Numbered from the stretch's first letter, positions 16,124 to 27,682 are shown. The stretch: 64,000 nt of DNA from Avibacterium paragallinarum (GCF_900450705.1 NZ_UGHK01000001.1:124001-188000), one strand, 5' to 3'. The notes: generated by a model from the sequence alone, not told the origin. Numbers and translations are program-made.

Positions 16124-17890
16124 ATGGATACCGCATTTATCTTATCTGCCATTGTTGGCTTGGGTATTGTGGCACAATGGCTGGCTTGGTATTTAAAACA
16201 GCCCTCAATTTTATTTTTATTGCTGATCGGCATTGTAGTCGGCCCCGTGTTGAATTTGTTCAACCCTGATGCCATTTTGGGCGATTTGCTCTTTCCTTTT
16301 ATTTCCCTTGGCGTTGCTGTCATTCTCTTTGAGGGGGCATTAACCCTCGAATTTGACGAAATAAAACAACACGGCAAGGTGGTGCAGCTCTTGGTTTCAC
16401 TCGGAATGCTCATCACCGTCAGCGTGATTTCTGTTGCCACTTATTTTCTGTTTGATGTGGATTGGCGCATCGCCTTGCTGTTCGGTACATTGGTGTGCGT
16501 AACGGGCCCAACGGTGATTGTGCCATTGTTGCGGAGCGTTCGCCCCAACAGCAATATCGCCAATATTCTTAAATGGGAAGGCATTATCATTGACCCCATC
16601 GGGGCGATCGCCGTGGTATTGGTGTATGAATACATCATTTCAGGCGGGCAAGCCAGTGAAATCGGCACGTTCGCTAAAATCATCGGTGTGGCGGGTGTCA
16701 TTGGTTTAGTGGGTGCTTGGGTGCTGGCGAATTTAATCAAACGCCATATGATCCCTGAATATTTACGCAACGTCTTTGTACTGGCTTACATTTTGTTACT
16801 GTTCACCGCCTCCAACCACCTTGCTCACGAATCAGGGCTATTAACCGTTACCGTGCTGGGCGTGGCATTGGCAAACTGGAAAGGTTTCCCCAAAGATCAT
16901 ATTTTGGAATTTAAAGAATCCCTCACGGTGTTGCTGATTTCCACCTTGTTTATTATTCTTGCCGCACGGGTGAATTTAGCACATTTGGTCGGCGTAGGAA
17001 TGGCAGGAATTTTGTTGTTATTCGTGGCGATGTTTATCGCTCGTCCACTTGCTATTTGGTTTTCGTCTATTGGCTCAAGTTTAACCTTAAATGAAAAGTT
17101 GATGATTAGTTGGATTGGCCCGCGCGGAATTGTCGCCGCAGCCATTTCTTCTCTGTTCGCGATTAAATTGCAAAACACCCAACTGCAAGGCGTGGAATTG
17201 CTCGTGCCATTGGTGTTTACCATTATTATCGGCACGGTGTTAATTCAAGGCTTGGGGGCGAAAGCCATTGCGAAATTGTTGAACGTGCAAGAAGCGGTGT
17301 ATAAAGGCGTGTTGATTATCGGCTCAAACCCTGTTGCCTTGGCGATCGCCACCTCGCTGAAAGAACAAAATGTCGATGTGCTGGTTGCCAGCCGCCATTA
17401 TAACGAAGTAGCAAAAGCCAGAATGCTCGGGCTTCGCACTTACTACGGCAACCCCGTGTCCACTCACGCAGATGGCCATTTGGATCTTATCGGATTAGGT
17501 AATATGTTTGCCATTAGTACAGATAAAGAACTCAACACTTTGTCAGAAATTCATTACCGCCACGAGTTCGATAAAAATAACATTTACCGCATTCGTTTCA
17601 GTGATGATAGCAATCAAACGGAGCGTTACGATATTCAAGATAACTACCGCTCCAACTGGCTATTCGGTAAAAACGTTACCTACGCGAAGCTCGCCAGTAT
17701 GCTAGCAAAAAATGCCCGAATTAAAGTAACCAACCTCACTGATAGCTATACCTATCAAGACTATAAAGCGACCAATAAACAATTTGTCCCGCTCTATACC
17801 ATTGATGATAAAGGCTTTATTTCTATTATCAATGAGGAAAATAGCGTACCAACAAATTGCCGTATTGTGGCATTGGTGGCAGAGCAATAA
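16124..17890 (+). CDS. Monovalent cation:proton antiporter (CPA1 family) with TrkA-like C-terminus
   Basis: The 588-residue protein has an N-terminal exchanger domain of about twelve hydrophobic segments (residues 1-390). It shows the family's GPTVIVPLLRSV and EGIIIDPIGAIAVVLVYE motifs, where the acidic residue of IDP is the likely ion/proton site. A soluble nucleotide-binding-like domain begins at about residue 395 (GVLIIGSNPVALAIATSL), resembling TrkA-N/RCK modules. It should exchange Na+ or K+ for H+ across the inner membrane. The ATG at 16124 was chosen because GGAG at 16114 is correctly spaced; in-frame ATGs at 16106 and 16112 are less likely. Confidence 0.85.
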   Translation: MDTAFILSAIVGLGIVAQWLAWYLKQPSILFLLLIGIVVGPVLNLFNPDAILGDLLFPFISLGVAVILFEGALTLEFDEIKQHGKVVQLLVSLGMLITVSVISVATYFLFDVDWRIALLFGTLVCVTGPTVIVPLLRSVRPNSNIANILKWEGIIIDPIGAIAVVLVYEYIISGGQASEIGTFAKIIGVAGVIGLVGAWVLANLIKRHMIPEYLRNVFVLAYILLLFTASNHLAHESGLLTVTVLGVALANWKGFPKDHILEFKESLTVLLISTLFIILAARVNLAHLVGVGMAGILLLFVAMFIARPLAIWFSSIGSSLTLNEKLMISWIGPRGIVAAAISSLFAIKLQNTQLQGVELLVPLVFTIIIGTVLIQGLGAKAIAKLLNVQEAVYKGVLIIGSNPVALAIATSLKEQNVDVLVASRHYNEVAKARMLGLRTYYGNPVSTHADGHLDLIGLGNMFAISTDKELNTLSEIHYRHEFDKNNIYRIRFSDDSNQTERYDIQDNYRSNWLFGKNVTYAKLASMLAKNARIKVTNLTDSYTYQDYKATNKQFVPLYTIDDKGFISIINEENSVPTNCRIVALVAEQ

Positions 17891-18200
17891 AGCACAGAAA
17901 CCATCAAAAATAGCAGTTAAAAATATATCTCTAAAAAATTAGGTTATACATGAAGGTGTGAATTTATTGGAAAATATAATCAGTTTATTTAGATAACAAG
18001 CCCTTAGAAAAAATAACATAAATAACTTATTTACATTTTTTCTTATAATGAAAATTCAATCTTCTAAAGTATTCCTGAAATTTAAAACTTACGAAGCTAG
18101 AAAATGACTTGAGAATTTTAGATTTTATGTAAGAATATTATGTGGTATATAAATACGGATAATTAGGCTATAACAAATTTTTATTATTGATAGGTTTAAT
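17891..18200. other. AT-rich intergenic region
   Basis: 310 very AT-rich bases between the antiporter and the phosphoethanolamine transferase remnant. No gene, hairpin or uptake signal was recognised. It presumably carries the promoter of the following gene. Confidence 0.4.
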
Positions 18201-19738
18201 ATGATAAAAATAATCAACTATATTAGAATGCATTTTCTAGTTTTAATCTTAGGATTACATGGTATATTAGCAATTTTAATGACTGGCACTGCATTAAAAT
18301 GGTATAGCATTTTAGGTTATGTTGCTTTTTTTAGTTTAGGGTTTAATTATCTACGTTTAGGAAGTTATATACTATTTATAATTTGGAGCTTTATTAGCAT
18401 TTCTTACCTTCCACAAGTCATATTATACGGTGATGTATCTTCAGGAATGATTGCTTCATTATTTGAAACAAATGCTAATGAAGCATTAGAATATTTAAAA
18501 GAAATACCTTTATATATTTATATAATAGCTATATGTTACTTATATTTTAGCTGTTATATCTTGTATACTGCAAGCAAGCAATATTCTATTGTCTAATCCT
18601 TATATTTTCAATAATTTATCGTCCAATCAAATATATTTATTCTGATAATCTTCCTTTTTCATTAGTAAACTCGAATTTTCCTATGATCTCTTTCTTCCTT
18701 GAGAATTATGCTCTTATTAAAGAGTATAAACAAGAGCGAATTTTATTAGAAAAAGCAAAATCTCAGCCTTCTACATGGAAGATAGAATCTGTAATACCCA
18801 ATTACCCTTTATATATTTTAGTCATCGGGGAAAGTATGAGATTAGATTACTTATCTGTTTATGGATTCCCTTTAAATACAACGCCATTTTTAGATAAATC
18901 TAACGGTACTTTTTATCACGGATATATCTCAGCAGCACCAAATACACAGCCTTCTTTACTTCGTACGTTATATCAATTAGATAAGAATAATAAAATAATT
19001 GCTCAAAATAATCTTATTTCTTTAGCAAAGGATGCTGGGTTTAAAACATATTGGCTTTCTAATCAGGGGATGGTTGGAGAATATGATAATGCGGCATCTC
19101 GTGTTGGACGGCAAGCAGATTTTTCATTTTTTACAAAGAAAGGAGACTATAAATTCAAAAATACATTTGATACTGAATTGCTTCCACATTTTAAACAAAT
19201 TATTAATGAACCATCAAATAAACCTAAATTAATTGTATTACATTTGATAGGCTCTCATCCTATTTTTTGCGAAAGATTATGGCAAAAAGTAGAATTCAGC
19301 TATATAAATGAGAACTTATCTTGTTATTTACAAAGTATAAAACAAACTGATTGGTTATTAGAAAATATTGTAGAGGAACTAAAATTACAAAACAAAAAAT
19401 ATTCTTTATTATATTTTTCTGATCATGGATTATCTTTACAAAATAAAAGTAGATTGGGGAAACTAACATTATCCGTTGGTAATGAGACCAAACAGAATTA
19501 TTTAGTACCATTATTTATTTTGGCTAGCGACGCTAAAGAGCACCAAATTATTCCGATTAAACAAAGTGCGATAAATTTTTTATATGGATTTAGTCAGTGG
19601 CTTGGTATCACTTTAATTGATAAATCTTTAATACAATCATCATTCTGGCAAGGTAGTACAGACCCCATAAAAGTTTACGATTGGAATAACTGGGTTGAGT
19701 TTGATTTATTAAAGAATGAACCGGCTATTAAACCATAA
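18201..19738 (+). pseudogene. Lipooligosaccharide phosphoethanolamine transferase, frameshifted
   Basis: Two reading frames together make one transferase of the sulfatase/EptA-CptA-Lpt type. The first (18201-18596) has three or four membrane segments and stops after TASKQYSIV. The second is open from about 18551 and reads YCLILIFSIIY into the periplasmic catalytic part. That part has the metal-binding VIGESMRLDYLSVYGFPLNTTPFL, a putative nucleophile Thr in APNTQPSL and the second metal site FSDHGL. The frame change is at a GCAA repeat (18570-18581); one more GCAA would restore it. Such enzymes add phosphoethanolamine to lipid A or core sugars. It is very AT-rich and contains no uptake signal. 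Confidence 0.85.
18570..18581 (+). repeat. GCAA tetranucleotide repeat, three copies, at the frameshift
   Basis: GCAAGCAAGCAA lies at the point where the transferase frame is lost. Adding one 4-base unit puts the downstream catalytic frame back in register. Haemophilus surface-sugar genes are commonly switched by longer tetranucleotide repeats. Confidence 0.7.
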
Positions 19739-19751
19739 TAAGATAAGAATA

Positions 19752-19780
19752 CATTGCCTATAAAATTTTTATAGGCAATG
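19752..19780. terminator. Bidirectional terminator between transferase remnant and polA
   Basis: CATTGCCTATAAAA pairs with TTTTATAGGCAATG in an almost perfect palindrome between convergent genes. Its A/T centre and T-containing flanks suit both directions. Confidence 0.75.
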
Positions 19781-19792
19781 AATGAACTATTT

Positions 19793-22657
19793 TTAGTGGG
19801 CTTCATCCCAGTTATTGCCCACGCCCACATCAACAATCAGTGGAACGACGAGTTGGGCGGCGTTTTGCATTAGAGATTGGATTTGCGAGCGGTAGTGATC
19901 TACACGGTCGGTTTTCACTTCAAACACCAATTCATCGTGGACTTGCATAATCATTTTGATGTCGGGATCTTGGTGGATTGCCTGATCAATGGCGATCATC
20001 GCACGCTTAATAATGTCCGCTGCCGTGCCTTGCATTGGGGCGTTGATGGCGACACGTTCCGCCCCTTTACGCCGCATTGCGTTGCTAGATTGAATGTCTG
20101 GCAAGTATAAACGGCGACCGAATAGGGTTTCCACATAGCCTTGTGCTTTGGCTTTTTCGCGAATGTCCGTCATAAAGGTTTGCACGGAGGGGTAGCGTTG
20201 GAAATACAAATCCATATATTTTTGTGCGTCCGCACGTGGAATACCTAATTGGCGGGACAGCCCGAAAGCACTCATTCCGTAAATCAAGCCGAAGTTAATG
20301 GCTTTGGCACTGCGGCGTTGTTCGCTGGTTACCTCATCAAGGGGGACGCCAAAAATTTCCGCTGCGGTGGAGCGGTGAATGTCTTTGCCCTGTTGGAATG
20401 CGGTGATCAGCCCCTCATCTTGCGATAAATGTGCCATTATGCGAAGTTCGATTTGTGAGTAATCCGCCGCGATAATTTGATAGCCTTCGCGAGCAATAAA
20501 GGCTTGGCGAATACGGCGACCTTCTTCGTTGCGGATTGGGATATTTTGCAAATTGGGATCGCTGGAGGATAATCGCCCTGTTGCCGTTACCGCTTGATGA
20601 TAAGAGGTGTGAATCCGCCCTGTGCGAGGGTTGATCATCAGCGGTAATTTATCCGTGTAAGTGGATTTTAATTTTGACAAGCCACGATGTTCAATCAGTA
20701 ATTTCGGCACAATATGCCCCTGTTGTGCCAATTCTTCCAATACTTCTTCATTGGTAGAAGGTGCACCTTTTGGCGTTTTGGCGATAATCGGTAAACCGAG
20801 CTTTTCAAACAAGATTTCTTGTAATTGTTTGGTGGAGGCGAGGTTGAAAGTTTCCCCCGCCGCTTGGTGAACTTGGCTTTCAAGTGCGGTCAGTTTTTCG
20901 CTAATTTCTTGCGATTGGGCGAGCAAGGTTTGGCTGTCCACCAACACGCCGTTGCGTTCGATGCGAGAAAGCACGCCAACCAACGGCATTTCTATCTCGC
21001 TAAATAATTGCACTAAGCTTTCCGTTTGATCTAAGGTTTGCCATAGGGTTTGGTGCAATTTCATTGTGATTTCTGCATCTTCTGCCGCGTATTCGGTGGC
21101 TTGGGCGATGGCGATTTTGTCAAAGGTGAGTTGTTTTTTGCCCTTGCCTGCAATGGCTTCAAATTCGATGGTTTGATGCTCCAAATGACGTTTTGCCAGC
21201 TCGTCCATATTGTGTCGCCCCGTGCTGTTTAGCACATAGGATTCGAGCATTGTGTCAAATTTCACTCCTTGCAATTCAATGCCGTTGTTGGCGAATACGG
21301 TGAGATCATATTTGATATTTTGCCCCACTTTTTGGATCTCAGGGTTTTCCAAGAGAGGCTTGAGAGCGGCAAGGCAAGCCGTTTTATCCAATTGATTCGG
21401 CACAAGGGCAAAGTGCGTACTGGCAGGGGCTTCTGTTTCGCCGAATAATTCCCCTTGGGGCTGGCTTTCCGTTGCTACTTCTTCTTGGTGAGCCAGCGGA
21501 ATGTAGCACGCTTCGCTATTTTCTAACGCGAAAGAAATGCCCACTAGATTGGCTTGCATTACGTCTAAATTATCGGTTTCCGTATCCACGGCGATGAATT
21601 TCGCTTGCTGAATTTTGCCGATCCACGCATCAAGTTTCTCTTGGCTATCCACTGTTTCATATAAAGTGCGGTCAATTTTGACGCGATTTTTTACCGCACT
21701 TTGTGTACTATCTGCCACCTCTGGCGAGCTGGCAAATTTCGCACTTTGCAAATCCCCTTTGGTTAAACCGCTTTCACCCTCCATCACTTCGTTGAGCCAG
21801 CGTTTAAATTCATAACGAGCAAAATATTCAATCAATTTATCCCGTTGATTTTCCCCCAGATGAAGTTCTTCGGGCTTCATATCGAGCGGCACATCGGTTT
21901 TAATCGTAGCGAGGGTGTAAGATAAGTCAGCATCCGCTTTGGCAGCGAGCAGTTTTTCCCCCAATTTTTTTGCTCCACGAATAGGCAAAGTGGCAACTTT
22001 ATCCAAATTGGCATAGATTTCCGCCATACTGCCAATGCCTTGCAACAAGCCGAGTGCGGTTTTCTCCCCCACGCCTGCGACACCGGGGATATTGTCCGCA
22101 CTGTCGCCCATTAAGGCGAGATAATCGATAATCAGCTCAGGGGGAATGCCGTATTTTTCAATCACCCCCTCACGATCAAGCAAACTGTTGTTCATCGTAT
22201 TGATGAGCATAATGTTATCGTCCACCAGCTGAGCCATATCTTTATCACCCGTGCTGATTAACACTTTTTTGCCCGCTTGAGAGGCTTGCACCGCGAGCGT
22301 GCCGATCACATCATCGGCTTCCACGCCCTCAATGGATAATAGCGGAATGCCGAGGGCTTTGATAATGGCGTGCAACGGCTGAATTTGTTTGCGAAGATCA
22401 TCAGGCATTGGCGGGCGGTGCGATTTGTATTGCTCAAACAATTCATCACGAAACGTCTTGCCTTTTGCGTCAAACACCACCGCAATATGGCTCGGCTGTA
22501 CCTGTGCAATCAAACTTTTCAGCATATTCAACACGCCATACATCGCCCCCGTAGGCTCGCCGAGAGAGTTGGTGAGCGGTGGAAAAGCGTGAAACGCACG
22601 GTATAGATAAGAAGAACCATCAACTAAAACAAGGGGATTTTCTGCTATATTTGCCAT
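19793..22657 (-). CDS. polA: DNA polymerase I
   Basis: The 954-residue enzyme replaces RNA primers and fills repair gaps. It has an N-terminal 5'-3' exonuclease ([13 protein letters not shown] at the start, GDKDMAQLV near 137). A 3'-5' proofreading domain keeps its acidic residues ([10 protein letters not shown] near 358). The polymerase domain shows [35 protein letters not shown] and the C-terminal VHDELVFE. All landmark residues look intact. It is slightly longer than E. coli PolA (928), owing mainly to the linker around residues 300-330, which also carries an inverted uptake-signal pair (21664, 21693). Confidence 0.98.
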   Translation of the reverse strand: MANIAENPLVLVDGSSYLYRAFHAFPPLTNSLGEPTGAMYGVLNMLKSLIAQVQPSHIAVVFDAKGKTFRDELFEQYKSHRPPMPDDLRKQIQPLHAIIKALGIPLLSIEGVEADDVIGTLAVQASQAGKKVLISTGDKDMAQLVDDNIMLINTMNNSLLDREGVIEKYGIPPELIIDYLALMGDSADNIPGVAGVGEKTALGLLQGIGSMAEIYANLDKVATLPIRGAKKLGEKLLAAKADADLSYTLATIKTDVPLDMKPEELHLGENQRDKLIEYFARYEFKRWLNEVMEGESGLTKGDLQSAKFASSPEVADSTQSAVKNRVKIDRTLYETVDSQEKLDAWIGKIQQAKFIAVDTETDNLDVMQANLVGISFALENSEACYIPLAHQEEVATESQPQGELFGETEAPASTHFALVPNQLDKTACLAALKPLLENPEIQKVGQNIKYDLTVFANNGIELQGVKFDTMLESYVLNSTGRHNMDELAKRHLEHQTIEFEAIAGKGKKQLTFDKIAIAQATEYAAEDAEITMKLHQTLWQTLDQTESLVQLFSEIEMPLVGVLSRIERNGVLVDSQTLLAQSQEISEKLTALESQVHQAAGETFNLASTKQLQEILFEKLGLPIIAKTPKGAPSTNEEVLEELAQQGHIVPKLLIEHRGLSKLKSTYTDKLPLMINPRTGRIHTSYHQAVTATGRLSSSDPNLQNIPIRNEEGRRIRQAFIAREGYQIIAADYSQIELRIMAHLSQDEGLITAFQQGKDIHRSTAAEIFGVPLDEVTSEQRRSAKAINFGLIYGMSAFGLSRQLGIPRADAQKYMDLYFQRYPSVQTFMTDIREKAKAQGYVETLFGRRLYLPDIQSSNAMRRKGAERVAINAPMQGTAADIIKRAMIAIDQAIHQDPDIKMIMQVHDELVFEVKTDRVDHYRSQIQSLMQNAAQLVVPLIVDVGVGNNWDEAH

Positions 22658-22758
22658 TATATTCTCATTAAATCAGAGTGAAAATTGTCGGCTATTATAG
22701 TTGAAATAAGAAAAATAGCCTACTGCCTCGAAAAAGTGAGAAACACATAATGAGTAAA

Positions 22759-23541
22759 CTATTTCAGGAGATCTTCACTTTTTTTGTGAATCCATTTTCC
22801 TTTCTTTTTATCCATATATTGGAAATATTCATTAGAAAAGGTACCTTGAACACAAGTTAATTTATCTTTTCGGCAATTAACGACTTTGTCTTTTAATGCA
22901 TTATTTAATGTGACGGGACCTGTTAAACAAAATACGCCATTTTCTGTTCTACCCTGCTCAATATTCTCAACAATTAGTATGAGTGTATCTAATAAAAATG
23001 AATTTCCTTTTTTACTTGCAATAAAAAAATTTGTATAACTATCACGCCTTTTAATTAAAACCTCACTATCATTCGGCTTGATAATTTCTTCAAGCTTCCA
23101 TACTAAATGACCATCTATATCAATATAAACTCCGCCCTCATTGTATAAAACAAATAAACGCCAAAAATCCGCTTGTGCAGCACCATCGTTTAGTCTTATA
23201 TAAGCCTCATAAAAACGCTGAGGAGCATTTTGTTTAATGTATTTTTCTCGTTCTTCTGTTCCCATATAACGATAATTGAAAGAAGGTGAGAAAAAACGGT
23301 TAATTAAATAAGTACAGTAAATAGGTAACGTTACTTTATTAGTATAATTAGTTTGCCAAATTGTAGGGGATATTTGATAGTTTAAATTCTCTTTTCTAGC
23401 TGGACTAAACTCAGGTAGGGTGAAACGTTTTCTAGGAAAAAGGAAATGAAATGGATAGCTCAGCGTTTTAACAACATTACCAATTAATCTTAATACAGAA
23501 TTTGTAACAAGAATTTTCTTTGAATTTAATCCGTATTTCAT
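22759..23541 (-). CDS. GT32-type glycosyltransferase
   Basis: The product has the GT32 (OCH1-like) core: [29 protein letters not shown], with the sugar-nucleotide/metal motif DID inside it, and a later [10 protein letters not shown]. These enzymes transfer hexoses to surface glycans in the cytoplasm or at the membrane. The start is uncertain. ATG 23541 gives 260 residues; in-frame ATGs at 23553 and 23598 would lengthen it, and the only G-rich stretch (GGGGA) lies upstream of 23541. It is AT-rich with no uptake signal, a solitary sugar gene between polA and the mannitol operon. The acceptor is unknown. Confidence 0.75.
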   Translation of the reverse strand: MKYGLNSKKILVTNSVLRLIGNVVKTLSYPFHFLFPRKRFTLPEFSPARKENLNYQISPTIWQTNYTNKVTLPIYCTYLINRFFSPSFNYRYMGTEEREKYIKQNAPQRFYEAYIRLNDGAAQADFWRLFVLYNEGGVYIDIDGHLVWKLEEIIKPNDSEVLIKRRDSYTNFFIASKKGNSFLLDTLILIVENIEQGRTENGVFCLTGPVTLNNALKDKVVNCRKDKLTCVQGTFSNEYFQYMDKKKGKWIHKKSEDLLK

Positions 23542-23641
23542 TTTATGACCCATTCCCCAAAAAATATAAGTTTTGAGAACAGTGTACCACATAAGCATTT
23601 AAAGATTAAACAGGGAAATAATGATACTTTTCAGCTTGAGT

Positions 23642-24151
23642 TTATAGCGGGCTTTCCACCTGTAATCGTTCGTAAATTTCACTTATGGTGAGTATTAGAC
23701 AGGAACGCACGAGTTTTTCTTTGCGTTGGGTTTTGATTTGGTAGCTGAGGGAGTCGGGATCTTCCTTTTCTTCGGGGAAATTCAGCAGGCTTTTGTCTTG
23801 TTGCAAATGCAGGCTTTGCATAAACGCAATGATAAGGGGATCGAAAAAGCGGTGATCTTTTTCGTCATTATTGAGCTTTTCTTTGAATTTGATAAAGGCA
23901 TTGAGATCTTCAAAAACGTCGTGTTCGATCACGCCAAGCCCAAGTAGAACTTTCAGGCGGATAGACAGCTCAAAAAGCGGGCCTGAAGTCATAAAAAGGG
24001 AGTCTACCACGGATTTCACTGCAAAATCCGTTTTGCGGAAAACGCGATTGATGAGGCTGTCCACCGCCTCATCAAAAAGGGCAACGCTCGCGGTAATGAA
24101 GCCACGAATGGAGGTGGCTTCGCTCAATTTTTCATAAACTGGATCGTCCAA
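23642..24151 (-). CDS. mtlR: Mannitol operon repressor MtlR family
   Basis: The 169-residue protein matches the MtlR/MltR family: all-helical, with FITASVALFDEAVDSLINRVFRKTDFAVKSVVDSL and PLFELSIRLKVLLGLGVIEHDVFEDLNAFIKFKEKLNN. In E. coli, MtlR lowers expression of mtlAD, although it lacks a standard DNA-binding domain. It is last in the mtlA-mtlD-mtlR order, after a paired uptake-signal hairpin that may reduce its transcription relative to mtlD. Confidence 0.9.
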   Translation of the reverse strand: MDDPVYEKLSEATSIRGFITASVALFDEAVDSLINRVFRKTDFAVKSVVDSLFMTSGPLFELSIRLKVLLGLGVIEHDVFEDLNAFIKFKEKLNNDEKDHRFFDPLIIAFMQSLHLQQDKSLLNFPEEKEDPDSLSYQIKTQRKEKLVRSCLILTISEIYERLQVESPL

Positions 24152-24179
24152 TGATAGCTTCCTAAAAATTGGGTAGACA

Positions 24180-24221
24180 AAGTGCGGTTAGAAAAATTCG
24201 TATTTTTTGCACCGCACTTTT
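24180..24221. terminator. Paired uptake-signal hairpin between mtlD and mtlR
   Basis: AAAGTGCGGT (24180-24189) and ACCGCACTTT (24212-24221) are inverted around a T-rich loop. It lies within the mannitol operon and could act as a partial terminator. Confidence 0.65.
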
Positions 24222-24266
24222 GAATATTCGCAAATAGCCCAAGTTTATCACACTTGGGCGGTAAAT

Positions 24267-25418
24267 TTACGCGAGTTTTTCATAGGCTTGGGCGATTTGT
24301 GAAATCACTTCGTGATCTGGCAATTCCGTGAATTTCTCAAGGCTTGGAATAACCCCTTGCTGAGCGAGGGCTTGTTGCAACTCTTGGGCTTGCGGATCGT
24401 TTTCATTGCGATAGCACAGGGCGGTGGCAACTGCTTGCATAAGGTGTTGATGAGGCAAATGGTATTCCAATGTGCCACGCAACGGCTTAATCAAACGATC
24501 GTTGTAGCTCAGTTTTCGCAACGGCTCACGCCCTACGCGATCCACATCATCAACCAAATAAGGGTTGGCGAAGCGGGCGAGAATTTTTTCAATATAAGCG
24601 GCGTGAGCTTGCGGATCGAAGCCGTAGCGTTTAATCAACACCGCCCCGCTTTCTTCCATTACCGCTTTTACAAAGGCTCGCACTTCAGGATCTTCAATGC
24701 TCTGCTTAACAAATTGATGCCCTTTTAGTTTGCCGTAATAAGCGGTAACGGCGTGGCCAGTGTTGAGGGTGAACAATTTGCGCTCCACAAATGCCATCAG
24801 ATTATCCGTGAGTTCCATTCCCTCAATGTGCGGAATATCGCCTTTGAATTGGGTTTTATCCACGATCCATTCGCTAAATTCTTCCACCGTAACCAACAGC
24901 GGATCTTGCGGATCAAGTTGCACTGGCGGCACAATGCGATCCACCGCACTATCCACAAAGCCAACCAATGCGTCCACTTGTTGCTGCTGTTTTTCATCTA
25001 AATAGTGAAAAACCTGCTCTTTTAAGAAGGTTGTGCCACGCACCATATTTTCGCACGCAATGATATTGAGTGGCTGTTTGTTGCCTGCTTCAAGACGTGC
25101 CACCAAGCCTTTGGCAATGGTGCTAGCAATAATTTTTAGTACATTTGGCCCAACGGCAGTGGTGACTAAATCCACTTGTTTAAATAAGTCAATCAGGGCA
25201 TTTTCATCTTTTGAATTAACGCCTGTTACATTAGACACCAGCTCAATTCGATTAACCGTTTCCCCCACCACTTTTACGTTGTAGCTTTTTTGTTCTTGTA
25301 ATAATCGAATAACATCATCATTCACATCGGCAAAAATCACTTCAATACCACTGTCGGCGAGCAATTTTCCGATGAAACCACGCCCGATATTTCCTGCCCC
25401 AAAATGTAATGCTTTCAT
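24267..25418 (-). CDS. mtlD: Mannitol-1-phosphate 5-dehydrogenase
   Basis: The 383-residue enzyme oxidises mannitol 1-phosphate to fructose 6-phosphate with NAD. The start at 25418 gives [20 protein letters not shown], the NAD-binding Rossmann motif at the very N-terminus as in E. coli MtlD (382 residues), and it follows a good GGAG; an upstream in-frame extension is not used. The catalytic region includes [20 protein letters not shown], with the conserved Lys. It follows mtlA after 67 bases. Confidence 0.97.
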   Translation of the reverse strand: MKALHFGAGNIGRGFIGKLLADSGIEVIFADVNDDVIRLLQEQKSYNVKVVGETVNRIELVSNVTGVNSKDENALIDLFKQVDLVTTAVGPNVLKIIASTIAKGLVARLEAGNKQPLNIIACENMVRGTTFLKEQVFHYLDEKQQQQVDALVGFVDSAVDRIVPPVQLDPQDPLLVTVEEFSEWIVDKTQFKGDIPHIEGMELTDNLMAFVERKLFTLNTGHAVTAYYGKLKGHQFVKQSIEDPEVRAFVKAVMEESGAVLIKRYGFDPQAHAAYIEKILARFANPYLVDDVDRVGREPLRKLSYNDRLIKPLRGTLEYHLPHQHLMQAVATALCYRNENDPQAQELQQALAQQGVIPSLEKFTELPDHEVISQIAQAYEKLA

Positions 25419-25450
25419 TTTTTTCTCCAATAACATCAATAATGAGAAAT

Positions 25451-25470
25451 GGCATCGCAAAAACGATGCC
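25451..25470 (-). promoter_or_regulatory. Hairpin in the mtlA-mtlD intergenic space
   Basis: GGCATCG-CAAAAA-CGATGCC is a perfect 7-bp stem immediately after mtlA. No T-run follows on the transcribed strand, so it is more likely an mRNA-stabilising or processing hairpin that sets mtlA:mtlD ratios than a full terminator. Confidence 0.5.
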
Positions 25471-25485
25471 ATTTTTGACCGCACT

Positions 25486-27357
25486 TTAAGATTTAAGTAA
25501 GGCTAACACCTCTTCCACATTGTTTGTGGTGGTCAATGTTGCAATCGCTTCTTCGCTGTCTAAAGCGTTGGTGATAGCGGTTAGCACTTGAATATGTTCA
25601 TTATTGCGTGCGGCGATACCAATCACTAATTTCGCTACGCCGTCTTCTTCCTCAGTAAAGCGTACGCCTTCAGGATATTGACATACTACGATACCTGTTT
25701 TCAATACGGCATCTTTGGCATCAACTGTACCGTGTGGCACGGCTAAGCCTTCGCCTAAGTAAGTGGAAACTAATTCTTCGCGTTCAAACATTGCGTCCAC
25801 ATAACTTGGTAACACAAAGCCTGCTTTCACTAATTGTTCACCCGCAAAACGAATGGCATCTTGTTTATTTTCTGCTTTCAATCCTAAGAAAATTTGATCC
25901 GCACTTAGGTTGAAGGTTGCACCGTCCATTTCTGCCACTTCTACGCTGTCTGCCGGTTTTGCGGCGGCGTCTGCAAAATGCACTTTTAATTCATTCACCA
26001 AATTATCATAGAATTTATTATCTAAGAAATTGGTTAAAGAAAGATGCATTGCATTTGGCACTTGTTTTTGTGCGCGTAAGGTTAGGTCTTGGTGCGTGAT
26101 CACTAATCTTGCGTTATCTGGCAAGTCATTGATTGCACAGTTCGCCACCTTAATTGGCAAGCCAGCATCTTTCACTTTTTTGCGTAGCATACTTGCACCC
26201 ATTGCGCTTGATCCCATTCCTGCATCGCAAGATACAAAGATTTTTTGCAAGCCTTTGTAATCGGTTACTGGTTTTGCCACACCGCCTTTCATTGCTTTTG
26301 ATGCTGCTTGCGCTTCTTCTAATTTATCTGATGTGTCTTCTTTTTGAATTTTTAAGAAGAACGCGGCAATAAGGAAAGAAACCAATGTTGCTAATGCCAC
26401 GGAACAAAGCACGCCAAAGATAGAATGGGCAGGAGTCATCGCCAATACGGCAATAATCGAACCGGGTGAAGCTGGTGCAATAAGCCCTGCATTAAATAAC
26501 ACTAAGGTAAATACGCCTGTCATTCCCCCTGCGGTAACCGCAATTAATAGACGTGGATTCATTAACACATAAGGGAAATAAATTTCGTGGATCCCACCGA
26601 AGAAGTGGATCACCGCCGCTCCACCTGCAGTTTGTTTGGCTGAGCCTTTACCGAATAAAATATAGGCTAATAAGATGCCTAATCCCGGGCCTGGGTTAGC
26701 TTCGATCAAGAAGAAAATAGATTGACCAACTTCTTGAGATTGTTGAATACCTAATGGCGAGAAAATTCCGTGATTGATGGCATTGTTAAGGAAAAGGATT
26801 TTTGCTGGCTCAACAAAAATAGAGGTTAAAGGCAACAAATGAGCTTGCACAAGCACATCAACCCCAGCCGCTAATGCAGTAGAAAGCACTTTCACCGCGG
26901 GGCCAACCACTAAGAAGAATAGAATGGCTAGTACCATTCCGATAATGCCTGATGAAAAATTATTCACCAACATTTCAAAACCGCTTTTGATTTTACCATC
27001 AGCCCAGCGGTCAAAACGTTTAATCGCCCAACCACCTGTTGGCCCTGCAATCATTGCACCAAGGAACATTGGAATATCTGTCCCAATGATTACCCCAGCG
27101 GTTGTGATCGCACCTACAACCGCACCACGATCGCCACCGACTAATTTCCCCCCAGTATAACCAATTAATAATGGCAATAAATAGGTGATCATCGGCCCAA
27201 CGAGTTTCGCCAAGGTTTCATTCGGCACCCAGCCCGTTGGAATGAAAAGTGCGGTGATAAATCCCCACGCAATAAATGCCCCAATATTTGGCATTACCAT
27301 ATTCGATAAAAAGCGTCCAAAACTTTGAACCTTAAGCTTTGCATTTGCAGATAACAT
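25486..27357 (-). CDS. mtlA: Mannitol-specific PTS enzyme IICBA
   Basis: The 623-residue permease imports and phosphorylates mannitol. The membrane IIC domain (about 1-345) begins [23 protein letters not shown] and contains [15 protein letters not shown]. The IIB domain (about 370-470) has the phosphorylated Cys in [18 protein letters not shown]. The IIA domain (about 480-623) has its active His in [12 protein letters not shown]. Length is near E. coli MtlA (637). Two consensus CRP sites upstream indicate catabolite control. Confidence 0.98.
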   Translation of the reverse strand: MLSANAKLKVQSFGRFLSNMVMPNIGAFIAWGFITALFIPTGWVPNETLAKLVGPMITYLLPLLIGYTGGKLVGGDRGAVVGAITTAGVIIGTDIPMFLGAMIAGPTGGWAIKRFDRWADGKIKSGFEMLVNNFSSGIIGMVLAILFFLVVGPAVKVLSTALAAGVDVLVQAHLLPLTSIFVEPAKILFLNNAINHGIFSPLGIQQSQEVGQSIFFLIEANPGPGLGILLAYILFGKGSAKQTAGGAAVIHFFGGIHEIYFPYVLMNPRLLIAVTAGGMTGVFTLVLFNAGLIAPASPGSIIAVLAMTPAHSIFGVLCSVALATLVSFLIAAFFLKIQKEDTSDKLEEAQAASKAMKGGVAKPVTDYKGLQKIFVSCDAGMGSSAMGASMLRKKVKDAGLPIKVANCAINDLPDNARLVITHQDLTLRAQKQVPNAMHLSLTNFLDNKFYDNLVNELKVHFADAAAKPADSVEVAEMDGATFNLSADQIFLGLKAENKQDAIRFAGEQLVKAGFVLPSYVDAMFEREELVSTYLGEGLAVPHGTVDAKDAVLKTGIVVCQYPEGVRFTEEEDGVAKLVIGIAARNNEHIQVLTAITNALDSEEAIATLTTTNNVEEVLALLKS

Positions 27358-27452
27358 AATTTACCTCATTTATAGAGAAACGATTTGCGTCCATTTAATG
27401 AACGAAAGCATATCAAAGGCAAAATCAAAGCCAAAATTTTTTAAGTCAGAAA

Positions 27453-27468
27453 TGTGAGTTAGATCACA
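27453..27468 (-). promoter_or_regulatory. CRP-binding site 1 upstream of mtlA
   Basis: TGTGAGTTAGATCACA has both half-sites TGTGA and TCACA perfect with a 6-bp spacer, about 95-110 bp before the mtlA start. Confidence 0.8.
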
Positions 27469-27496
27469 ATATATTTTGGAGTATAAAAATATAAAA

Positions 27497-27512
27497 TGTG
27501 ATACAGATCACA
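27497..27512 (-). promoter_or_regulatory. CRP-binding site 2 upstream of mtlA
   Basis: TGTGATACAGATCACA is a second perfect CRP palindrome, 44 bases from the first (four helical turns), so two CRP dimers could sit on the same face. Confidence 0.8.
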
Positions 27513-27611
27513 GTTTGTATAATAAGCTGTCAATTTTGCTCTTAATTACTATTTAGAACTATCTAGAGAGAAGGAAAGCTAAGTAAAGGATTATTTTTTA
27601 TAGTATGGAAG

Positions 27612-27682
27612 AAAGTCGAGGGTCAGAAAAGCCTTTTTATTGCGATTTTATCCGAAGAAGGGTAACTCTTGAACTCGACTTT
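27612..27682. repeat. Separated 9-bp inverted repeat between mtlA and tonB
   Basis: AAAGTCGAG (27612-27620) and CTCGACTTT (27674-27682) pair across 53 bases in the intergenic stretch 27358-27747. No gene is seen there. Function unknown: it may be a structured RNA, an operator pair or a weak terminator region for tonB. Confidence 0.35.
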
